This document shows positions 56,288 through 64,000 of a DNA stretch of 64,000 bases, in pieces; the stretch's first letter is position 1, and each line of letters opens with the position of its first letter. The position numbers and the translations under genes were made by a program. Under the pieces are notes generated by a model. The model had not been told where the DNA came from, ran no database searches, and saw only the letters and a program-made list of their open reading frames with translations. Source of the stretch: Posidoniimonas polymericola (GTDB lineage Bacteria; Planctomycetota; Planctomycetia; Pirellulales; Lacipirellulaceae). The stretch lies in assembly GCF_007859935.1 (NCBI RefSeq), contig NZ_SJPO01000004.1, forward strand, positions 310,001 to 374,000, read 5' to 3'.

Positions 56288-58627
56288 TCATCCAAGCCCA
56301 CGGGCCAAGTCGTCCAGCGACTCGCCGAGCGTTGCGAACGCCTCAAACCTGGGCGACTCTTCCGCCGTGCTGCCCCGCAATGCAAGCGCACTGAGCGGCG
56401 AGCTGACCGGCCGCCCGCGCGACCGGGCCAGCAGCAACAGCAGGTCCGCTTCGGCGGCCGGCTCGGCCACGCGTGACTCCACGGGCGACGACGCCGCCGT
56501 GGCGGCCACGGGCTCGGGCGTCCACAGCCGGAACGGCGCCACGGTCCGCGGTCGCGGGGTTGGCTGCGGCGGGGTGGCGTCGTGGTGGTCGCGCCAGACC
56601 AGGTAGTCGGCGCCGTTGACCCGCCCGTCGCCGTTCGCGTCGGCCGGCAGGTCCGGCCCCACGGCGTTGTAGCTGTAACGCCAGACGAGGTAGTCGTCGC
56701 GGTCGACGTCGCCGTCGGCGTCGAAGTCGCCCCGGCTTGATGGGTTGTCGATGACCACCGGCGTCACTGTGTTGGTCAGCATCGTCGGGTCGTCGATCCG
56801 TCCCATGAACGCGATGGTGTCGGTGACGTTGTCGCGGATCATGAAGTGGAACTGCCGATTGGCGTAGTACCCGGCCTCGTAGTAGTTGTGCGCCCAGACG
56901 CCAAACCCCCAGTCGCTGTCGCCGATGAAGAAGGTGCGGTGGTCGGCGACCCGCAGGTTGTAGACCGCCTCGGTCTTGCCGGTACGCTCGATGTGCGACA
57001 CGACGATCGAGCCGCCGCGGTCGCAGGCCAGCCGATCGCCGGTCTTGATCTGCGCGGCGGCTAGCCACCCCTGCCCTTCAACGAAGAACGGGTGCAGGTC
57101 GGTCGTGCGGATCACCCGGCTCCCCAAGTGGAGCTCGACGATCTCGGCCTCGCCGTGCAAGGCGGCCTCGACCGGCTTCGGCTCGACATCGCCCTCCAGC
57201 AGGTACTCGTCGCGGGCCATAACCTTGTCGCCGACCCGCACCTGCTCGATCGGCTTGGCGCCGTCGGGCGTCAGCACGTGGGTGCCGGCGGCGAAGCAAA
57301 TCCCCAACTCGACCTTGGTAGCCGCGGCCGCGGTGGTACCCTGCTCGGTGATCGACAACTCCGCCTTGTGGAACACGTCGCGGATGCCGATCCCCGGAGG
57401 TCCGAGAAGGGAGAAATCCGCGGCCCCCAGCCGAAAAGCAGTCGGCATGCCCATCCCTTTTAGAACCGTATTGAGCGAGGTCTCGACCTCCAATTCCACG
57501 AGCGGCAGCACAACCTTGTTGTTGCTCGAAGAACGCTCCTCCTCAAACCAATCGCCGAGCGAGGCAAAGAACTGCGATGAGAGGACGTTGGGCGTTTGTG
57601 GATCGATCGGCTTGACAAAGATGGCCGACGCATTCTGGCCGCCCATCGGAATGTCGATGATGTCGAAGCCTTCGATAGAGGTGCGGTAGTAGTTCGGGTG
57701 CCCAAACATCATAGGGATATCGATGACGCTGCCCGCCTCGGTGGTGAACTCCCGATCCATTGTGTATTGGGGATCAAACGGCAGATCCCACGCCGCGTTG
57801 AAGTACGCCGCGCTGATAAGCACGTGCGTTGTTTCTGCGGACAGATTCCGAACGAGGTCGGTAATACGGTCCCGGGTTTGGTCGGCGACCCAATCGTTGA
57901 TCCGATCCTCGGCCGCCGAGGAATTGAAGAAATCAATCTGCTCGACATGCGCGCCGTAGCTTCCTTGCACGAGAGCCTCGTAATCCGCTTTCAGCGGCGG
58001 CCCACTCCACACGGCGTTGGCGATATCGATCTGGTAGTCGAACTTCGGCCCTGTGTCTGGCCACCACCAGGGCTGAGAAGCGTCGATCGGCCATAACGGG
58101 TTTTCAACCAGCGGGGATTGAGGCCACACCTGCGGCCGCGGAGCACTACCATACGTGAACAAGTCCGGATCGATCGACGACGCAGGCCTTAACGGAAACT
58201 GCGGCCACCAACTGGGCGCTGGTCCATCAAATTCCCAAGCCGGGTATTCCGAGAACTCCGGAACCGGCGGCGGATCCTCGCCCGTCCGCTCCGCGAATGA
58301 CGCCAGCAGCTCTTTGAACGACGCGTGGATATCTTCCGCCCCGCCGAAGTGTAGCACCTGCTCCATCTCGGCGGCGGTCTGGCCCGCGGCGCCGGCGTAG
58401 GCCATCGCCAGCGCGGTCGAGATGCTCAGCGGTGAGAAGAACAGGTTGCCCTCCTCTTGCTGCATGTGCTCGTACAGGTCGAACCCGAACTGGTTGATCG
58501 CCGCCGCGGCGTCATTCGCCAGCAGGCAGCGGTCCTCCAGGTGCTCCAGCCGCAGCGAGCGGCTCGCAATCCGCGACGACGACTTCGACGACCAACGTCC
58601 TGACGACTGCGTGCCTGGCGACAGCAT
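56288..58627 (-). CDS. Serpin with a Hint domain inserted in the reactive-centre loop, plus dockerin
   Basis: 779 residues. The ATG at 58627 has AGGGGG five bases upstream; an 895-residue version would run into the upstream gene. Residues 20-37 carry a planctomycete LEPR-XLL-like motif (RLEHLEDRCLLA). The serpin body starts at about 40 (NLFFSPLSISTALAMAYAGA) with a Trp/Pro-rich insertion at about 121-197. The hinge is HKAELSITEQGTTAAAAT (420-437), of inhibitory type. A Hint domain occupies 444-581. The serpin resumes at 582 with NRQFHFMIRDN and IAFMGRIDDP. A dockerin-like repeat is at 632-682, then a low-complexity tail. Each domain is recognised by motif; self-cleavage is inferred. Confidence 0.88.
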   Translation of the reverse strand: MLSPGTQSSGRWSSKSSSRIASRSLRLEHLEDRCLLANDAAAAINQFGFDLYEHMQQEEGNLFFSPLSISTALAMAYAGAAGQTAAEMEQVLHFGGAEDIHASFKELLASFAERTGEDPPPVPEFSEYPAWEFDGPAPSWWPQFPLRPASSIDPDLFTYGSAPRPQVWPQSPLVENPLWPIDASQPWWWPDTGPKFDYQIDIANAVWSGPPLKADYEALVQGSYGAHVEQIDFFNSSAAEDRINDWVADQTRDRITDLVRNLSAETTHVLISAAYFNAAWDLPFDPQYTMDREFTTEAGSVIDIPMMFGHPNYYRTSIEGFDIIDIPMGGQNASAIFVKPIDPQTPNVLSSQFFASLGDWFEEERSSSNNKVVLPLVELEVETSLNTVLKGMGMPTAFRLGAADFSLLGPPGIGIRDVFHKAELSITEQGTTAAAATKVELGICFAAGTHVLTPDGAKPIEQVRVGDKVMARDEYLLEGDVEPKPVEAALHGEAEIVELHLGSRVIRTTDLHPFFVEGQGWLAAAQIKTGDRLACDRGGSIVVSHIERTGKTEAVYNLRVADHRTFFIGDSDWGFGVWAHNYYEAGYYANRQFHFMIRDNVTDTIAFMGRIDDPTMLTNTVTPVVIDNPSSRGDFDADGDVDRDDYLVWRYSYNAVGPDLPADANGDGRVNGADYLVWRDHHDATPPQPTPRPRTVAPFRLWTPEPVAATAASSPVESRVAEPAAEADLLLLLARSRGRPVSSPLSALALRGSTAEESPRFEAFATLGESLDDLARGLG
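56885..57298 (-). other. Intein-like Hint domain within the serpin gene
   Basis: Residues 444-581 of the serpin protein. It begins with Cys444 (block A CFAAGTHVLTPDG), contains the block B TxxH motif at Thr509-His512 (TTDLHPFFVEGQGW), and ends with VYNLRV, HRTFFIG and His580-Asn581. The following residue is Tyr582, not Cys, Ser or Thr. The motifs for N-S acyl shift and Asn cyclisation are present, but the splicing nucleophile is missing. No homing endonuclease is inserted. Closest in style to pretoxin-Hint or bacterial intein-like domains. Confidence 0.88.
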
Positions 58628-58764
58628 ACGAGCCCCCTGCCTTCCGAGTTTCGGTCGATGAGCAGCGTGGGCAGCCCAATCAGCAGCCCGCGAGTCGCGA
58701 GAAGCGACTAGCCGCATCCTACCCATCTGGCTCTGGGGACGCAATGTTTGCCGTTCGGACCGCC

Positions 58765-60399
58765 CTACTTGCGGTCCCAATCGGAGTCGCGGGTCCGCTT
58801 TCCGCAGACGTTCACCTTGATCCCTAGGGCCTGGGCCATGGCGGTCTTGGCGGCCAGCGTGCGGTCGGCATCGGTGGCCGAGTTGCTGTACACGCACTGC
58901 ACGTGGTTGCTCTTGTGCTGCGCCATCAGCTCCTCGCGCGACACGCCGTACAGCACCGCGTGCATAATGGGCCACTGCGGCGTGGTCGAGTTCCAGCGGC
59001 GCTCGGTCTCGTCGCGGGGGAGTTCGATCACTCCGCCGCGGCCGATGTCCATCGCCAGCGCGTCGTCCTCAACGTAGATCCTAGACCAGACGATCTCGCC
59101 CGGTTTCGAGATGCCCCGCAGCGTGCTGCCGCCGTTCGGGAAGTACATGGCGGGCTGGCGGAAGCCCTCGGCGCCGGCCCAGCCGTCGATGAAGTGCGCG
59201 GGGGGCGCCGAGCCGCTGATCTCAAACACCCAGACGTAGTCGTCGGTCGTGCCGGACTGGTCGCGGTCGCCCCAGCGGACGTCGTGCAGCGTGTTCTCGA
59301 CCGGCTGGCCGAGCGCCTGCTGCACGCGGTTGGTCAGCAGGCCGTCGAGGCCGGCGCACTCGTCGACCTCGTTAAAGTGCGTGACCGCCTGGCCGTCGAA
59401 CAGCACCCGCGAGCCGTCGCGGCTGGTGACCGGGGGTCGGTCGGAGTTGTTGAGCGTCCCCTCGACCAGGTCGCTGGCCGGGAGCAGGTCCTTGAGGCCC
59501 TGCTGGTACTGGATGCCGATCAGGTTGCAGCCGAAGTCGTCCGCGATCCGCACCGCGGCGACGTACACCTGGCACTGCTTATGGATCTGCTCGTCGGTGA
59601 GGTCGTCGTCGTGGCTGGGGCCGGTGTGGAACGTCATGCCGCGGTCTTCGTACCACTTGCGGACCGTGTGGGCCTCGTCGTCGGTGACCTGGGTCGACTC
59701 GTAGTAGAGGGCGGACTGGCTGAGCCGCTCCTTGAACACGCCGGTCGGGTGCAGCAGGTGGTCGGGGATGATCGCGTTGAACATGCCCATGCAGCCCTCG
59801 TCGAAAATGCCCATGATCGCCTTCTCGCTCTTGAGTTGCTCGGCGAGCTGGGCGCCGACGCCGCACGCGTCGGCGTCGAGGTCAAGGCTGTCGGCGGGCG
59901 TGACGTGCGAGGTGTCGTGCCCGCAGGCGCCGGTCTCGAGCCACTGCTTCAGGCGGCTGGTGAAATAGTCGTCGGTGAAGTCGTCGCTCCACAGCGTCGA
60001 GTACGCGACGCCCGCCTTGGTGAGCGAGCCGTTGAGGTTCAGCATGCCGACCAGGCCGGGCCAGGTGCCGGACCAGTTGGCGGCGGTCAGGATCGGCCCG
60101 CGGTGGCTGATCAGACCGGCCAGCACGTGGTGGCTGTACTGCCAAACAGCCTCGGCGACGACGAGCGGCGCGTCCGGGTCAATGCCCTTGAAGATCGCCA
60201 TGCCCTCTTTCTGGCTGGCGATGAACCCGTGGCCGTCGTCGCCCGGCTGGTGGGCGCGGACCACCTCGTAGCCGGCGGCCTCGATGGCGCGGGTGAGTGC
60301 GGCCTCCATCTCCTGCTGGGCGGGCCAGCATTTCTGATTCGCAGAAAGACGTTGGTCGCCGCTCGCGACGAGCTGAACCTGCTTGGGGCCGCATTTCAT
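58765..60399 (-). CDS. L-fucose isomerase-like sugar isomerase
   Basis: 544 residues. The overall pattern is of the L-fucose/L-arabinose isomerase family: [36 protein letters not shown] and [13 protein letters not shown]. Late in the chain, [26 protein letters not shown] contributes His residues for metal binding. Substrate uncertain: fucose, arabinose or another aldose. It lies 138 bases upstream of the serpin-Hint gene; a functional tie is not evident. Confidence 0.83.
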   Translation of the reverse strand: MKCGPKQVQLVASGDQRLSANQKCWPAQQEMEAALTRAIEAAGYEVVRAHQPGDDGHGFIASQKEGMAIFKGIDPDAPLVVAEAVWQYSHHVLAGLISHRGPILTAANWSGTWPGLVGMLNLNGSLTKAGVAYSTLWSDDFTDDYFTSRLKQWLETGACGHDTSHVTPADSLDLDADACGVGAQLAEQLKSEKAIMGIFDEGCMGMFNAIIPDHLLHPTGVFKERLSQSALYYESTQVTDDEAHTVRKWYEDRGMTFHTGPSHDDDLTDEQIHKQCQVYVAAVRIADDFGCNLIGIQYQQGLKDLLPASDLVEGTLNNSDRPPVTSRDGSRVLFDGQAVTHFNEVDECAGLDGLLTNRVQQALGQPVENTLHDVRWGDRDQSGTTDDYVWVFEISGSAPPAHFIDGWAGAEGFRQPAMYFPNGGSTLRGISKPGEIVWSRIYVEDDALAMDIGRGGVIELPRDETERRWNSTTPQWPIMHAVLYGVSREELMAQHKSNHVQCVYSNSATDADRTLAAKTAMAQALGIKVNVCGKRTRDSDWDRK

Positions 60400-60482
60400 G
60401 GGAGGAGTACGCCAGGTTGAAGCCGGGGGAAGAGGACCAAACGCTCACAGGTCCGAAGGATACCGCACCCGCCCACAAATGC

Positions 60483-60520
60483 CAACGAGGCCCCGCCCGC
60501 TAGGGGCGAAGGCCTCGTTG
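60483..60520 (-). terminator. Candidate hairpin terminator after the Gfo/Idh/MocA gene
   Basis: CAACGAGGCC (60483-60492) pairs with GGCCTCGTTG (60511-60520), with an additional short inner pairing. Beyond the stem on the minus strand comes GCATTTGTG, a weak T tract. It lies 34 bases past the stop at 60554. Confidence 0.45.
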
Positions 60521-60553
60521 GTGAGAGCACGATAACTTGCAGACAAGCCGGAG

Positions 60554-62014
60554 TCAGACCGCCTCGATGTTGGGGATCTTGAAGCCATCGCGGCCTTCGC
60601 GTTTCCAGATCTGCTGACCCTTGTCGCTGTTGGCGAGGGTCTCGCTGGCGGGGTCGATGTCGAGCCACTTGCCGAGCACCAGCGCGTCGCCGTTGATGTC
60701 GACGTCGTTGGCCCGCAGGTGGGTCGCCATGCGGTCGAACGAGTAGCTGAGCAGCTCGTCGTGGGCGATGCTGCTGGCGATCTCACCCGCCGAGGCGTGC
60801 TCGCCGACGCGGTGCGAGACGTTGCCCGCGTGGCACAGCGCGCTGGAGAGGTGACCCTCGGCGATCTCGGCGTTCAACCGGCTCGGGTCGCCGGCGGCGA
60901 CCGCCGACAGGAAATTGCCGAAGTGGTCGCCGGACCCCTTGAAGTGCTTGACCTGCTTGCCGCTGCGGTCGTAGGCCATGACCTCGCGGTAAGAGGCCGG
61001 CGCGTACACGTGGCCCCCCTCGCACTGCACGAGCACGCCGATCTGTGAGCCGCGGAAGCTGTCCATCGACGCGCCCCAGCGATTCTGGCCTTCCTTCGAG
61101 CGCGGCAGGCCGCGGGTCTCGAAGATCAGCGGCGCCGACTCGTACTGGTGCACAACCGTCTGGGTGTTGGCCGTGTTGCCGGCGTCGTCGTAGCCGAGGC
61201 GTTCGCCGATGCTGAACGTCCGCGGCGCCAGGCTCGACTCGCCGAGGAACCAGCGGGCGATGTCCATCTGGTGGATGCCCTGGTTGCCCATGTCGCCGGC
61301 GCCGGTGTTGTAGTCCCAGTGCCAGTCGTAGTGCAGCTTCGGCCGGTAGAGGTCAACCTTGTCGGCCGGGCCGCACCACAGGTCGTAGTCGATGGTGCTC
61401 GGGATGTTGAGCGGCTGGTCGAGCTTGCCGATCGGCGGGCGGGGCTTGTAGCAGGTGCCCAGCGCGTACTGGATCTTGCCGAGCCCGCCGCCCTGGACCC
61501 ACGCGACCGCCTCCTGCAGGCACTTGCTGGACCGCGACTGCGTGCCGGCCTGCACGATGCGGCCGTGCTTGCGGGCGGCGGCCACCAGTTGGCGGCCTTC
61601 CCACACATTGTTGGAAACCGGCTTCTCGACGTAGACGTCCTTGCCGGCTTGGATCGCGGCGATGGCGATCAGGCTGTGCGTGTGGTTGGGCGTCGCGATC
61701 GACACGGCGTCGATGTCGTCACGCTGGAGCAGCTCGCGGTAGTCGGTGTACTTGTCGAGTTCGCGGCCGTACTTCTCCTTGAAGTCGGCCACGCCGCGGT
61801 CCAGCACCGTCTGATCGACGTCGCAGAGCGCGACCAGGTTGTTGCGGAACCCGCCTATGTGCGACTGCCCACGGCTGCGGAACCCGATGGTCGCCATGCG
61901 GATGTCGGACTTGTCACTCGCGGCACGCGACACGCGCGGCGCGGCGGCGGCGATCCCGGCAGCGGCGGCGGCCGCCAGAAACTCACGGCGGCTACTATTC
62001 GGCAACGACATCAA
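60554..62014 (-). CDS. Tat-exported Gfo/Idh/MocA family oxidoreductase
   Basis: 486 residues. Twin-arginine signal SSRREFLAAAAAAG near residue 10. NAD(P)-binding N-terminal domain with MATIGFRSRGQSHIGGF, ATPNHTHSLIA and the conserved EKPVSNN. C-terminal substrate domain has DMGNQGIHQMDIARWFLGE. Typical of planctomycete sugar oxidoreductases acting outside the cytoplasm; substrate unknown. Confidence 0.92.
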   Translation of the reverse strand: MMSLPNSSRREFLAAAAAAGIAAAAPRVSRAASDKSDIRMATIGFRSRGQSHIGGFRNNLVALCDVDQTVLDRGVADFKEKYGRELDKYTDYRELLQRDDIDAVSIATPNHTHSLIAIAAIQAGKDVYVEKPVSNNVWEGRQLVAAARKHGRIVQAGTQSRSSKCLQEAVAWVQGGGLGKIQYALGTCYKPRPPIGKLDQPLNIPSTIDYDLWCGPADKVDLYRPKLHYDWHWDYNTGAGDMGNQGIHQMDIARWFLGESSLAPRTFSIGERLGYDDAGNTANTQTVVHQYESAPLIFETRGLPRSKEGQNRWGASMDSFRGSQIGVLVQCEGGHVYAPASYREVMAYDRSGKQVKHFKGSGDHFGNFLSAVAAGDPSRLNAEIAEGHLSSALCHAGNVSHRVGEHASAGEIASSIAHDELLSYSFDRMATHLRANDVDINGDALVLGKWLDIDPASETLANSDKGQQIWKREGRDGFKIPNIEAV

Positions 62015-62110
62015 TACGGTCCTCCAGGCGACCAGGGGTTGGGGGGATCTTCGTTGACCTACCCGAGCCCTCAGCCTAGCACACCCGCAAGGCCCAATCC
62101 AGCAGCCCCG

Positions 62111-63502
<1,392 letters not shown>

Positions 63503-63728
63503 GGGTCTCTGGGTCGCGAGGGTCTGCGTAGCAGGGATTGGGGGAATGCCGCCGCGCGTTATGGTCGCCCAGCGGGCCCCCCAATTCAAGAGGGCCGGCA
63601 AGCGCGTCAGCAAGCAGTTCGGCCAAGCCGCCGCGCGGCCCCTGACGACTCGGCGGGGCACGGGTAGAATCTAGTGTCTACCGACCACCACTTACCCCCA
63701 TCCCCCTGCCCCCCCCCACCGATTCAAA

Positions 63729-64000
63729 ATGGACATCCACGCCCTGATCAAGCCGCTGCTGCAGAAGAACGACTCGAAGATCGTCATGTATGTAGGCGAT
63801 GGTCTGGGGGGGCTGCCGCAGCAGCCCGGTGGCAAGACCGAGCTCGAGGCGGCGTCCACGCCGAACCTCGACAAGCTGGCGGCCGAGGGCGTGAGCGGCA
63901 GCAGCATCCCGGTGGCGCCCGGCATCTCGCCCGGCAGCGGCCCGGGGCACCTCGGGCTGTTTGGGTTCGACCCGGTGGAGTACCTGATCGGCCGCGGCGC
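63729..64000 (+). CDS. apgM: 2,3-bisphosphoglycerate-independent phosphoglycerate mutase, archaeal type (partial)
   Basis: The first 90 residues are in the window. [12 protein letters not shown] carries the metal-binding Asp, [11 protein letters not shown] follows and the nucleophile region is [20 protein letters not shown]. The start at 63729 ([11 protein letters not shown]) is clear. The rest of the gene lies beyond the edge. Confidence 0.93.
   Translation, partial: MDIHALIKPLLQKNDSKIVMYVGDGLGGLPQQPGGKTELEAASTPNLDKLAAEGVSGSSIPVAPGISPGSGPGHLGLFGFDPVEYLIGRG

Noticed and set aside
56885-57298. Ordinary self-splicing intein in a housekeeping gene
   Set aside because: The host is a serpin, the residue after Asn581 is Tyr, and there is no homing endonuclease.
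56288-58975. Longer 895-residue start of the serpin-Hint gene
   Set aside because: The extra codons overlap the upstream isomerase gene and have no ribosome-binding site; ATG at 58627 has one.

Overview
The window is a GC-rich chromosomal piece of a planctomycete, most likely from the Pirellulales (Lacipirellulaceae-like). The taxonomic call is an inference from several traits: planctomycete-style dockerin repeats and PEP-CTERM-like tails on exported proteins, an LEPR-XLL-like N-terminal motif, a sulfatase, a Tat-exported Gfo/Idh/MocA oxidoreductase, DUF1573 and multihaem cytochrome proteins, an archaeal/eukaryote-type ProRS and an archaeal-type phosphoglycerate mutase. Many intergenic hairpin repeats are present. 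I saw no rRNA, tRNA, CRISPR array, insertion sequence or phage module.

Layout. 1-2.4 kb: catalase and WrbA (oxidative stress). 2.8-5.5 kb: an exported PEP-CTERM-like protein and the tRNA t6A enzyme TsaC/Sua5. 5.6-16.3 kb: a divergent L-rhamnose and L-lactate locus. On the minus strand a DeoR-type regulator and lutABC are joined by 4-base overlaps. On the plus strand lie a fused rhamnulose-1-phosphate aldolase/lactaldehyde dehydrogenase, rhamnulokinase, rhamnose isomerase, a permease and a 70-residue membrane partner. Together they would take rhamnose to DHAP plus lactaldehyde, then lactate, then pyruvate. 16.4-34.1 kb: mixed housekeeping (nucleotidyltransferase, two ABC-2 permeases, P1 peptidase, YjbQ, IspH, DTD), an EF-hand protein, an FHA-cyclase and a ZIP transporter, with inverted repeats between them. 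34.1-37.8 kb: a probable accessory patch with an exported Ppx/GppA-like protein between two direct repeat copies, a small protein, a SMI1/KNR4 protein and an HNH-like protein. 37.9-47.2 kb: LepA, a sulfatase with an atypical active-site motif, a YheT-type hydrolase, a metallophosphatase-tetrahaem cytochrome fusion, DUF1573 and ProRS. 47.4-56.1 kb: YhaM-type exoribonuclease, RNase R, glycine cleavage T, H and P1, and a biotin-dependent carboxylase subunit. 56.1-64 kb: a small membrane protein, a serpin carrying a Hint domain, a sugar isomerase, the Gfo/Idh/MocA protein, glucose-6-phosphate isomerase and the start of ApgM.

The most striking item is the gene at 56288-58627. It encodes an inhibitory-type serpin whose reactive-centre loop is interrupted, at about the P1 position, by a complete intein-like Hint (self-cleaving) domain. 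A dockerin-like segment follows the serpin. If the Hint domain were removed, the loop would return to within one residue of the canonical serpin length. This suggests a self-processing protease inhibitor or conformational switch that I do not know to have been described.
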